64,000 nt of DNA from Devosia chinhatensis (lineage in GTDB: Bacteria; Pseudomonadota; Alphaproteobacteria; Rhizobiales; Devosiaceae). Of this stretch, positions 57,797-64,000 are shown piece by piece (the stretch's first letter is position 1; the number at the start of each line of letters is the position of its first letter). Location: the NCBI RefSeq assembly GCF_000969445.1, contig NZ_JZEY01000061.1, forward strand, positions 1,103,501 to 1,167,500. Direction: 5' to 3'. A model generated the notes under the pieces. The model had not been told where the DNA came from, did no database searches, and saw nothing but the letters and a program-made list of their open reading frames with translations. Made by a program: the position numbers and the translations under genes.

Positions 57797-57831
57797 TGAG
57801 TTTGACAATCAACTTTTAAAATGGTTGTTAG
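57797..57831 (+). promoter_or_regulatory. Second iron-box-like region, downstream of rirA
   Basis: TGAGTTTGACAATCA (57797-57811) again fits TGA-N9-TCA and contains TTGACA (57802-57807). TTTAAAATGGTTGTTAG (57815-57831) is identical at 14 of 17 positions to the ICE-like site before rirA, and matches the ICE consensus at 10 of 14. The same two motifs in the same order on both sides of rirA suggest a duplicated control region. It points at a short segment that ends in a terminator at 57949. Confidence 0.45.
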
Positions 57832-57836
57832 GGGCC

Positions 57837-57938
57837 ATGGCGCTCGCGACCCCTTGGGGCCTGTGGGTCGGCGCGCTGGAGCTGACGGGGCTTGCTGCTG
57901 CCGTCTCCCCGGGCCGGCCAGGATCCTCAACGTCCTGA
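57837..57938 (+). CDS. Possible 33-codon open frame or small RNA segment behind the second iron box
   Basis: An ATG at 57837 opens 33 codons (MALATPWGLWVGALELTGL...) ending at TGA 57938 inside a terminator stem. The first half is moderately hydrophobic. No ribosome site stands before it, so it may equally be a noncoding transcript of about 100-120 bases. Its limits are set by the iron-box region on the left and the terminator on the right. Listed because of the promoter-like and terminator-like framing, not because of homology. Confidence 0.2.
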   Translation: MALATPWGLWVGALELTGLAAAVSPGRPGSSTS

Positions 57939-57949
57939 CCGGCCTTTTT
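57912..57949 (+). terminator. Rho-independent terminator upstream of the ABC-F gene
   Basis: GGCCGGCCAGGA (57912-57923) pairs with TCCTGACCGGCC (57933-57944), 11 of 12 positions, and five T follow (57945-57949). It would end any transcript started from the second iron-box region, and also read-through from rirA. Confidence 0.8.
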
Positions 57950-58014
57950 CCTGGCCATCATTGATCTGCATGGCCCGCTATGCTCTATCCGGGCCAATTC
58001 TTTCCGGACACATC

Positions 58015-59829
58015 ATGGCCGCCCCACCGCTTCTTACGCTCCAGGATATCCAGCTCACCTTTGGCGGGACGCGCCTGCTCGAAGCTGCCGAGCTCATCGT
58101 TTCGCCGGGCCAGCGCATCGCGCTGGTCGGCCGCAATGGCTCGGGCAAATCCACTCTCCTCAAGATCGCGGCTGGCCTGGTCCAGCATGATGGCGGCAAG
58201 CGCTTCGCCGAACCCAGCGCCACCATCCGCTACCTGCCCCAGGAGCCCGACCTCAGCGCCTATGCCACCACGCTTGCCTATGTAGAGGCGGGCCTGGCGC
58301 CTGGCGACGATGCCTATCGCGCTCAATACCTGCTCAATGCCCTGGGCCTCACCGGCGACGAAAACCCGGCCAGTCTCTCGGGCGGCGAGGGCCGCCGCGC
58401 CGCTTTGGCGCGGGTGCTGGCGCCTCAGCCCGACGTGCTCCTGCTCGACGAGCCCACCAACCATCTCGACCTGCCGGTCATCGAATGGCTGCAGGATGAA
58501 CTGAGCCAGATGCGCTCGGCCATGGTGCTGATCAGCCACGACCGGCGCTTTCTTTCCGATCTCTCCCGTTCCACCGTCTGGCTCGACCGCGGCGTCACCC
58601 GCCGCATCGAACGCGGCTTTTCCGCCTTCGAAAGCTGGCGCGACGAGGTGCTCGAACAGGAGGAAAAGGACCGCCATAAGCTCGATCGCCAGATCGTGCG
58701 CGAGGAGCATTGGCTGCGATACGGCGTCACCGCCCGGCGCAAGCGCAATGTCGGGCGCCTGGAAAAGCTCGCCAATCTGCGTCAGGACCGGCGCGACCAG
58801 CGCAAGGTCACCGGCAATGTCACCCTGGCGGTCAGCGAAGGGCGGACCTCCGGCGCGCTCGTGGCGGAAGCCGAGAACATCTCCAAGAGCTTCGGCGCGC
58901 GGACCGTAGTGCGCGAATTTTCCACCCGCGTGCTGCGCGGCGACCGCGTCGGCATCGTCGGGCCCAACGGGGCCGGAAAGACCACGCTCATCAAGATGCT
59001 GACCGGCCTGCTTGCCCCTGATAGCGGCACGATCAAGCTCGGCGCGGCCATCGAGCTGGCCATGCTCGATCAGGGCCGGGCCCGGCTCGAACCCGAGACG
59101 CGCCTGCGCGACGCCTTGACGGGCGGCGGCAGTGACACCCTCAAGATCAATGGCGAGCAGAAGCACGTCATGGGCTATATGCAGGACTTCCTGTTCACGC
59201 CCGAGCAGGCCAATACGCCCATCGGCAAGCTTTCGGGCGGCGAGCGGGCCCGCGTCGCCCTGGCCCGCGCCTTGGCGCTGCCCTCCAATTTCCTGGTGCT
59301 GGACGAACCCACCAACGACCTCGACCTCGAAACGCTCGATCTTCTCGAGGAGATGGTGTCCGACTATGCGGGGACCGTCGTCGTCGTCAGCCACGATCGC
59401 GACTTCCTCGACCGCGTCGCCACTTCGGTGATCATGGCCGAGGGAGACGGGCGCTGGACCGAATATGCCGGCGGCTATTCCGACATGGTGGCCCAGCGCG
59501 GGCAGGGTGTCACCGCCAGGACCGTCGAAAAGGCGGCGAAGGCCGAAAAGCCCAGGGCCGAGCCGGCGCCGCCCGCGGCCACAAGGCGCAAGATGAGCTT
59601 CAAGGACAAGCATGCCCTTGAAACCCTGCCCAAGGAAATCGACAAGCTCGACGCCGAGATCCGCGCCCTCAATGCTGCGCTGGCGGACCCGGCCTTCTAC
59701 ACCAAGGACCCCACCGGGTTTGCGGCCCGGTCCAAGGCACTTGAAGCGGCGGAAGCCCGCAAGGCGGCCGCCGAGGAGCAATGGCTCGAGCTTGAAATGC
59801 TGCGGGAAGAACTCGAGGCCGGGGGCTGA
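58015..59829 (+). CDS. uup: ABC-F family ATPase, Uup-like
   Basis: A 604-residue soluble protein with two ABC domains. The first has GRNGSGKST, LSGGEGRRAALAR and LLLDEPTNHLD; the second has GPNGAGKTT, LSGGERARVALARA and LVLDEPTNDLD. The linker between them is the arm-bearing interdomain region of ABC-F proteins. The C-terminal part ends in a charged helical region (about 545-604) like the Uup DNA- or ribosome-binding coiled coil. No membrane domain exists. It acts on ribosomes or branched DNA. ATG 58015 is chosen by domain start; no strong ribosome site is seen. Confidence 0.88.
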   Translation: MAAPPLLTLQDIQLTFGGTRLLEAAELIVSPGQRIALVGRNGSGKSTLLKIAAGLVQHDGGKRFAEPSATIRYLPQEPDLSAYATTLAYVEAGLAPGDDAYRAQYLLNALGLTGDENPASLSGGEGRRAALARVLAPQPDVLLLDEPTNHLDLPVIEWLQDELSQMRSAMVLISHDRRFLSDLSRSTVWLDRGVTRRIERGFSAFESWRDEVLEQEEKDRHKLDRQIVREEHWLRYGVTARRKRNVGRLEKLANLRQDRRDQRKVTGNVTLAVSEGRTSGALVAEAENISKSFGARTVVREFSTRVLRGDRVGIVGPNGAGKTTLIKMLTGLLAPDSGTIKLGAAIELAMLDQGRARLEPETRLRDALTGGGSDTLKINGEQKHVMGYMQDFLFTPEQANTPIGKLSGGERARVALARALALPSNFLVLDEPTNDLDLETLDLLEEMVSDYAGTVVVVSHDRDFLDRVATSVIMAEGDGRWTEYAGGYSDMVAQRGQGVTARTVEKAAKAEKPRAEPAPPAATRRKMSFKDKHALETLPKEIDKLDAEIRALNAALADPAFYTKDPTGFAARSKALEAAEARKAAAEEQWLELEMLREELEAGG

Positions 59830-59838
59830 AGTCGCCGT

Positions 59839-60885
59839 CTAGTCCTTCCAGTCGAAGTGGGGCTGGGCCAGGTAGTGCAGCCCCTCGGTATCCCCGGTGA
59901 TCTGGCGCAGCAGGATCGAACCCAGATTGCGGCCGGCCTCGGCGAAATCTTCCTGCACGGTTTCCGCCTTGGGCTGGAACTGCATGAACATCGAGGTCGA
60001 CTGCTTGGTCACCACATGGGCATTCTCGCCCAGGATCTTGCCGGCATCGGTCAGCGCGCCGATCACCGCCAGGGCCGAGACTTCGGACGCGCACACATAG
60101 CCATCGGGCGGATCGGCCCGCTTGGTGCGCTTCATCACGTAATTGCGGATGGCGTCGGTGGGGCTGCCCAGATTGACGTCGGCGGCAAATTCATGGGCGA
60201 TGCCCGCTTCCGCCGCAGCCCGGATGATGCCGTTGCGCAGATGGTCGGTATAGGTGAGCGCGCTGTCGGGCAGGATAATCGACACCTTCTTGCAGCCCTT
60301 TGCAGCCAGGTGTCGCGTCGCGCCATAGGCATAGCTGTCATTGTCGAAATCGACATAGGCATGCGGCTCCGGCCAAAGGCTTCTGCCGTGGCTGACAAAG
60401 GGGAAATCGTTGTCGAGCAGGAAGCGGATGCGCTCGTCATAGGTCTCGGCCTTCGAGAAGATCACCCCATCGGCCATGCGGTTGCGCACGATATGGCGGA
60501 TGGGGTCGAGCGGCGGCACATTGCGGAACAGGGGGGTGATCACCAGGTGATAGGGTGTATCGCGCAGCGCTTCGGTGATCCCTGTCACCAGGTTGGTGCC
60601 GAAGCCATAGATCTGCTCGTCCGGCTCGAGGATCAGCGTGATGACATTGGTGCGCCCGGTCTTGAGGCGCAAGGCCGCCCGGTCCGGCAGGTAGCCGATT
60701 TCAGCGGCAATCTTCTGGACGCGGTCGCGGGTTTCCTGGGCCAGTTCGGGGGCGTTGTTGAGCGCCCGCGAGATGGTGGTGACAGCCAGTCCCGTCATCT
60801 GGGCTATGGTCTTGAGTGTGGGTTTGCCGGACGGCTTTGCGCCCCGCTTGCCGCGCGTGGCGGGCGGTAACTCTTCGTCGGACAC
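59839..60885 (-). CDS. LacI-family transcriptional regulator
   Basis: A 348-residue regulator. The LacI HTH begins at about residue 25 (TLKTIAQMTGLAVTTISRALNNAPELAQETR), after a basic N-terminal extension, and a sugar-binding-type sensor domain follows. The start is taken as GTG 60885, with GGAGGGGAAGA just upstream. No transporter or enzyme gene is adjacent in the same direction, so the target is unknown. A 15-bp palindrome at 60987 is 100 bases upstream and may be its own operator. It ends 9 bases from the uup stop. Confidence 0.85.
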   Translation of the reverse strand: MSDEELPPATRGKRGAKPSGKPTLKTIAQMTGLAVTTISRALNNAPELAQETRDRVQKIAAEIGYLPDRAALRLKTGRTNVITLILEPDEQIYGFGTNLVTGITEALRDTPYHLVITPLFRNVPPLDPIRHIVRNRMADGVIFSKAETYDERIRFLLDNDFPFVSHGRSLWPEPHAYVDFDNDSYAYGATRHLAAKGCKKVSIILPDSALTYTDHLRNGIIRAAAEAGIAHEFAADVNLGSPTDAIRNYVMKRTKRADPPDGYVCASEVSALAVIGALTDAGKILGENAHVVTKQSTSMFMQFQPKAETVQEDFAEAGRNLGSILLRQITGDTEGLHYLAQPHFDWKD

Positions 60886-61391
60886 TCTTCCCCTCCCACC
60901 CGCCGAGGCCGGCGGGGACGCTATATTGGTCGAAAACAAGACCAGATTGCACGCCTTCGCGCAAGCGAGATACTGGCGGCGATATATGACTTGCTAAGTC
61001 AGATTATCGCGGGTAGACGAAAGTGGAGCAGGCTTTTTCGCTTTTTCGTCGCTTTACGCATCGCCGCACTCTGGCAAAAGCGCAAATGCTCGCCTATCTT
61101 GCTTTTGCTGCGCCAAAGGTGTGGCCAACCCTGATCCGTCCAACACCGCAAGGAAAGGAATGACGATGACGACATCGACGACCTTCACTCTCCATGCCGT
61201 GTGTTCGACCGTAGTACTCCACCATTATCGCGCCAAACGCTGGCAAGGGTCCTGTCGCTCGAAACGAATGTGACCACCCGTCACATCCCCGTCTCAAAAC
61301 CCCGATAGAACCCGCGTTGCTGGCCAAGGTGCTGCCCTCCGAACTGGAGGCGCGCCGTCGATGACCCGACGCGCAAGTGGAGACTCCACAA
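60886..61391. other. Intergenic region of about 500 bases without a confident gene
   Basis: It contains the palindrome at 60987-61001, a short inverted pair TGGTC/GACCA around 60927-60945, and a T-rich direct repeat (GCTTTTTCGCTTTTTCG near 61032). A 37-codon frame (ATG 61160, AAGGAAAGG upstream) ends at 61273; it has a good ribosome site but unconvincing protein. Several other open frames here are shadows. It may hold a decayed gene. Confidence 0.4.
60987..61001. promoter_or_regulatory. Perfect 15-bp palindrome upstream of the second lacI gene
   Basis: TGACTT-GCT-AAGTCA is a perfect inverted repeat with 6-bp arms and a 3-base centre. It is about 100 bases upstream of GTG 60885. Position suggests autoregulation by the LacI protein, but LacI sites more often have a central CG. 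Confidence 0.4.
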
Positions 61392-61607
61392 ATGCAGGAA
61401 AACAGTCTGAACAGGGCCGAACGTGTCAGGCCCATCGTGATCGAAGTGGCCGGCGAGCCGCAGGGTGTTGTCGTGCCCGATGCCGGGGGCTTCCGGTTCC
61501 TCGCGGTCAAGCTCCCGGCCTTTGCTATAGACGGGCAGCGTTTCCCCAATGTGGAAATGGCCCATCTGGCCGTGCGCGACGCACTTGCGAGCGGCGAGAG
61601 CGCATGA
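61392..61607 (+). CDS. Small protein of unknown function
   Basis: A 71-residue protein with a beta-rich pattern: VRPIVIEVAGEPQGVVVPDAGGFRFLAVKLPAFAIDG. Codon use is like that of neighbours, and GGAG lies 9 bases before ATG 61392. A GTG five codons earlier is possible. The stretch resembles short domain-less proteins found singly in related genomes; no family is recognised. It faces the small gene pair on the opposite strand across a terminator. Confidence 0.55.
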   Translation: MQENSLNRAERVRPIVIEVAGEPQGVVVPDAGGFRFLAVKLPAFAIDGQRFPNVEMAHLAVRDALASGESA

Positions 61608-61609
61608 AA

Positions 61610-61634
61610 AAGCCGGTGGGAGGACCACCGGCTT
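61610..61634 (-). terminator. Terminator between convergent small genes
   Basis: AAGCCGGTGG (61610-61619) pairs with CCACCGGCTT (61625-61634), with a 5-base loop. On the minus strand the stem is followed by TTT, which gives a good rho-independent terminator for the small gene pair at 61677-62019; it probably also stops the plus transcript. Confidence 0.8.
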
Positions 61635-61676
61635 GTCAGTTTCTCATCAAACCACTGAATGCAGCGCCGGGGCGGC

Positions 61677-61883
61677 CTAGCCGTCATTGGTGGCGTTGAG
61701 CTCGGACGGGCGCTTGCCTTCCGAAATGGGTGGCGTGGGGTCGAGGGCGGTCTCCACCGCTTCGGCCAGAGCCTCCACGTCGATGCGCGAGGCGCCGGTC
61801 TGCGCCTGCCGTTCGATTTCGGCGGCCAGCGCGGTGGCTATGGCCTGGCGACGCATTGTGCCGTTGGGATCAGCCGTTTCCAT
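61677..61883 (-). CDS. Small protein of unknown function
   Basis: A 68-residue hydrophilic protein, mostly helical in the middle (MRRQAIATALAAEIERQAQTG), with a Pro-rich end. Its ATG at 61883 lies inside the end of the 49-residue membrane-peptide gene, with a GGGGA about 11 bases upstream, so the two overlap by 14 bases and are probably co-translated. A terminator follows. No family is recognised. Confidence 0.55.
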   Translation of the reverse strand: METADPNGTMRRQAIATALAAEIERQAQTGASRIDVEALAEAVETALDPTPPISEGKRPSELNATNDG

Positions 61884-62019
61884 CGATCGAAATCCCCGTG
61901 TCGTCCACGCGAACCTCGATGCCGGGGCGCGCCTGTTCCTGTTGATAGGTGTAGATGGCGAAAGCAACGACCGCGATGGCCAATACGGCGATCACGGCAA
62001 AAAGACCGTTACGGGACAA
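61870..62019 (-). CDS. 49-residue single-pass membrane protein starting at TTG
   Basis: The frame reads SRNGLFAVIAVLAIAVVAFA after the start, a clear membrane segment at about residues 6-25, followed by IYTYQQEQARP and a short acidic tail with RVDDTGISIDGNG. The start is TTG 62019 because AGGAG lies exactly six bases upstream and no ATG is available. It overlaps the next small gene by 14 bases. It is too short and oddly started for most gene callers. Function is unknown; the anchor-plus-tail form suggests a helper of a membrane complex. Confidence 0.6.
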   Translation of the reverse strand: MSRNGLFAVIAVLAIAVVAFAIYTYQQEQARPGIEVRVDDTGISIDGNG

Positions 62020-62077
62020 GGAAAACTCCTGACGCTTTTGGTTCCTCGTGACGCCAACGCATCAGGGGCGAAATTGT

Positions 62078-62644
62078 TCATTCTTCGGCTATGGCGCGCA
62101 GGCTCATCACGAAAGCGGTGACCCCGATGCCCACCGAACTGGAATTGTCGATGACAATGGGGCTGATATCGGCCGGCAAAGCCGCGCCTTCCCGCGCCAG
62201 CCGCGCCACGATCTGGTCACGGCCTTCCCGGCCACGACGCGCCAGCCGCTCGGCACGCAGCGAGATTTCGGCTGAAACCTGCACGACCCGGCAGAGCGGA
62301 TATTTTGCCAGTGCCGCCGGTACGGCGTGGCGCGATATATTGGCGATCACCACCCGCCCCAGGGTCAGGTCGGTATCCACCCCGATGGGCAGGGCATAAT
62401 GCAGCCCATGGGCTTCCCAGGTAAGGGCAAAGCGCCCGGCGGCGCGCGCCCGTTCGAATTCGTCGGGGTCCAGGCTGACATGATCTTCGAGGTCGATATC
62501 GGCCGGACGGGTCACGAGGCGGCGAACAAAGCTGAAGCGCTTGTCGCCATCCAGCGCCTTGCGCGCGCCGCCGATCAACGTGTCCTTGCCGACCCCCGAG
62601 GGGCCGATCACCAGAACCAATACACCCGCTGGCCTGTCGCTCAA
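62078..62644 (-). CDS. phnN: Ribose 1,5-bisphosphate phosphokinase PhnN
   Basis: A 188-residue P-loop kinase: Walker A GPSGVGKD (14-21), then FVRRLVTRPAD and the guanylate-kinase-like region FALTWEAHGLHYALP. It makes PRPP from ribose 1,5-bisphosphate, the last step of C-P lyase phosphonate breakdown. Its start overlaps the stop of phnM by four bases (ATGA). The C-P lyase core genes must lie to the right of the window, if present. Confidence 0.93.
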   Translation of the reverse strand: MSDRPAGVLVLVIGPSGVGKDTLIGGARKALDGDKRFSFVRRLVTRPADIDLEDHVSLDPDEFERARAAGRFALTWEAHGLHYALPIGVDTDLTLGRVVIANISRHAVPAALAKYPLCRVVQVSAEISLRAERLARRGREGRDQIVARLAREGAALPADISPIVIDNSSSVGIGVTAFVMSLRAIAEE

Positions 62645-63777
62645 CTCACCCGCAATCCTTCGCGCCAGACGGACCGCACTGCCGGCAGCGGCGCATTGGC
62701 GGCGACGCGGACCAGATCGGCTCTCTTGCCGGTGGCGATCTCGCCCCGGTCATCGAGTCCGGCGGCGCGGGCCGGATTCATCGTCACGGTAGCCAAGGCC
62801 CGGCTGAGGTCAAGGCCTTCGACCCGGCTGGGCAACAGGAAGGCCGCCTGCAACAGCGCAAAGGGCACATAATCGGAGCTGAGAATGTCGAGCAGGCCTG
62901 CCGCCACCAGGTCCGTGGCCGAGATATTGCCCGAATGAGACTTGCCTCGCACCACATTGGGCGCCCCCATCAAGATGGCAAGGCCGGCATCATGGGCTGC
63001 CGATGCGGCCTCGAGCGTCGTCGGGAACTCCGAAATGGCCACGCCGTCCCGTTCGGCGTCCTCGACATGGGCGAGCGTGGCGTCGTCATGGCTGGCAATG
63101 GCCAGGCCCAGCTCGTGGGCCCGTGCCACGATGGCCTGCCGGTTTGCTGCCGAATAGCGCTCGTGCTCGGCTTGCCGCGCATCGATGAAGGCCTGCAATT
63201 GCTCTGCCGTGCCGCCCATCTGTTTGGCGTAGAAACGCTTGTAATCGTCCAGCGAGCGGAATTGTCGTTGGCCGGGCGTATGGTCCATCACCGAAGCCAG
63301 CCGCGTCTTGGGATGGTCGGCCAGCGTCTCGAAATGCTCCACCACGTCATGGCTGGGCAATTCGCAGCGCAGATGGATGAAATGCTCGGCCCGCATCCAG
63401 CCCGCTGCGCCACCGCTACGCACAGCCTCCACCATCTGGCGGGCATGGTCGAGCATGTTGGGCAGGTCGGCATCCGAACCGATGCGCACGGCGTCGAACA
63501 CGGTGGTAATGCCCGATCCGGCGATCTGCACGTCATGGGCATGCAGGGCCGCCATCGGGTCCCAGAACACCCCTGGCCGTGGCCGGTAATGGTTCTCGAG
63601 GTGATCGGTATGCAATTCGACCAGCCCGGCGATCAGGTAGTCCCCATCGAAATCCTCGCCGCTGCGGGACGGCCCGGTATCGATGGCAGCGATGCGCCCA
63701 TCGACCAGGCTCACGCTGCCCGTCACGACCTCGTCGGCGAGCACGATCCGGGCATTGGTGAAGACGGTTTGCGACAC
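62641..63777 (-). CDS. phnM: PhnM, alpha-D-ribose 1-methylphosphonate 5-triphosphate diphosphatase
   Basis: The 378-residue amidohydrolase-fold enzyme removes pyrophosphate from the ribose-triphosphate intermediate of phosphonate breakdown. Metal ligands include H56, H59 and H63 (LVELHTDHLENHYRPRPGVFW); more are in ASHDDATLAHVE. The end has SDYVPFALLQAAF and VTMNPARAAGLDDRG. The start is GTG 63777, seven bases after AAGGA; the long frame upstream is a shadow of the DUF1045 gene. It overlaps phnN, so both are in one operon. Confidence 0.94.
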   Translation of the reverse strand: MSQTVFTNARIVLADEVVTGSVSLVDGRIAAIDTGPSRSGEDFDGDYLIAGLVELHTDHLENHYRPRPGVFWDPMAALHAHDVQIAGSGITTVFDAVRIGSDADLPNMLDHARQMVEAVRSGGAAGWMRAEHFIHLRCELPSHDVVEHFETLADHPKTRLASVMDHTPGQRQFRSLDDYKRFYAKQMGGTAEQLQAFIDARQAEHERYSAANRQAIVARAHELGLAIASHDDATLAHVEDAERDGVAISEFPTTLEAASAAHDAGLAILMGAPNVVRGKSHSGNISATDLVAAGLLDILSSDYVPFALLQAAFLLPSRVEGLDLSRALATVTMNPARAAGLDDRGEIATGKRADLVRVAANAPLPAVRSVWREGLRVS

Positions 63778-63781
63778 GATT

Positions 63782-64000
63782 CTATCCTTTGAAGGCAAAT
63801 TCGGCGATGCGCCGGAAGGGCTTTCCGCTGTCCGGTTCGTGGAACAGCACCAGCCGGTCCAGGTGCATCGGCGTCTCGAGCACCGGCCCGAACCAGATGC
63901 GCGCGCTGTCATAAAGCTCGGATCGGTCCTCGCCCTCCAGCCGGTCGGTCAGCGTCATGTGAAAGCGGAACTCGTCCTGCACATAGGGATAGCCATAGGC
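63782..64000 (-). CDS. DUF1045 phosphonate-operon protein, C-terminal part only
   Basis: The last 72 residues are visible and the gene runs off the right edge. FRFHMTLTDRL contains the HxT motif of the 2H-phosphoesterase superfamily, and YGYPYVQDEF precedes it, as in DUF1045 proteins found only in phn operons. The family is thought to act on cyclic phosphoribosyl intermediates, but this is not settled. It lies 4 bases upstream of phnM and so extends the phn operon. Confidence 0.85.
   Translation of the reverse strand, partial: AYGYPYVQDEFRFHMTLTDRLEGEDRSELYDSARIWFGPVLETPMHLDRLVLFHEPDSGKPFRRIAEFAFKG

Noticed and set aside
61160-61273. 37-codon frame with a good ribosome site
   Set aside because: The translation has no domain and odd composition, and frames on either side are as open; kept only as a remark in the gap entry.

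Overview
The window is GC-rich, densely coding bacterial DNA from an alphaproteobacterium of the order Hyphomicrobiales. The order-level call rests on several gene types: ChvG/ChvI next to a short HprK and an EIIA-Man/HPr phosphorelay, a DivL-type kinase with tyrosine at the phosphoacceptor position, a RirA-type iron regulator, and a PccR-type regulator beside propionyl-CoA carboxylase. Devosiaceae is a plausible family, but that is only a guess from overall gene style. There are no insertion sequences, prophage genes, CRISPR arrays or rRNA genes; one tRNA (Arg, CCG) is present.

Layout. 1-10.6 kb: a catabolic and uptake block, all on the minus strand. It has a sugar-type ABC transporter (binding protein, two permeases, ATPase), an amidase, a histidinol-dehydrogenase-like enzyme, an SDR, a LacI regulator, a double-cupin protein and the start of a MetE-like protein. 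Four copies of a TTGCATACGTATGCAA-type palindrome lie upstream of its three transcription units, which suggests one LacI regulon. 10.6-14.6 kb: a two-component system with a PepSY protein, divergent from a secreted protein with four PepSY-like repeats; three TGAACC half-sites lie between them. 14.6-19.2 kb: tRNA-Arg, a lytic transglycosylase, a lone receiver protein and polA. 19.2-31.8 kb: a housekeeping and signalling block with tsaE, divL, ahcY, HPr, EIIA-Man, hprK, chvG, chvI, then pckA in the opposite direction. 31.8-37.2 kb: a cell-wall hydrolase, a HAD phosphatase, SelO, a gamma-carbonic-anhydrase-like protein and pccR. 37.3-43.4 kb: the methylmalonyl-CoA pathway operon pccB-pccA-mcm-mce. 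43.5-48 kb: a GGDEF-EAL protein, a SIMPL protein and a Gfo/Idh oxidoreductase. 48.1-53.4 kb: a peptide-type ABC transporter with the two ATPases fused. 53.6-57.1 kb: a VOC protein, a secreted protein, an aldo/keto reductase, a ROK regulator and an HU/IHF protein. 57.2-58 kb: rirA with iron-box-like sites on both sides. 58-61 kb: an ABC-F protein and a second LacI regulator. 61.4-64 kb: small proteins, then phnN, phnM and the end of a DUF1045 gene.

How the genes work together. Propionyl-CoA is carboxylated, epimerised and rearranged to succinyl-CoA by the pcc-mcm-mce products, under PccR. ChvG/ChvI, HprK, HPr, EIIA and PckA form the usual alphaproteobacterial link between envelope sensing, carbon and nitrogen state, and gluconeogenesis. 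The most novel parts are the LacI regulon at the left, the duplicated iron-box region around rirA with a short terminated transcription unit behind it, and the PepSY-repeat system.
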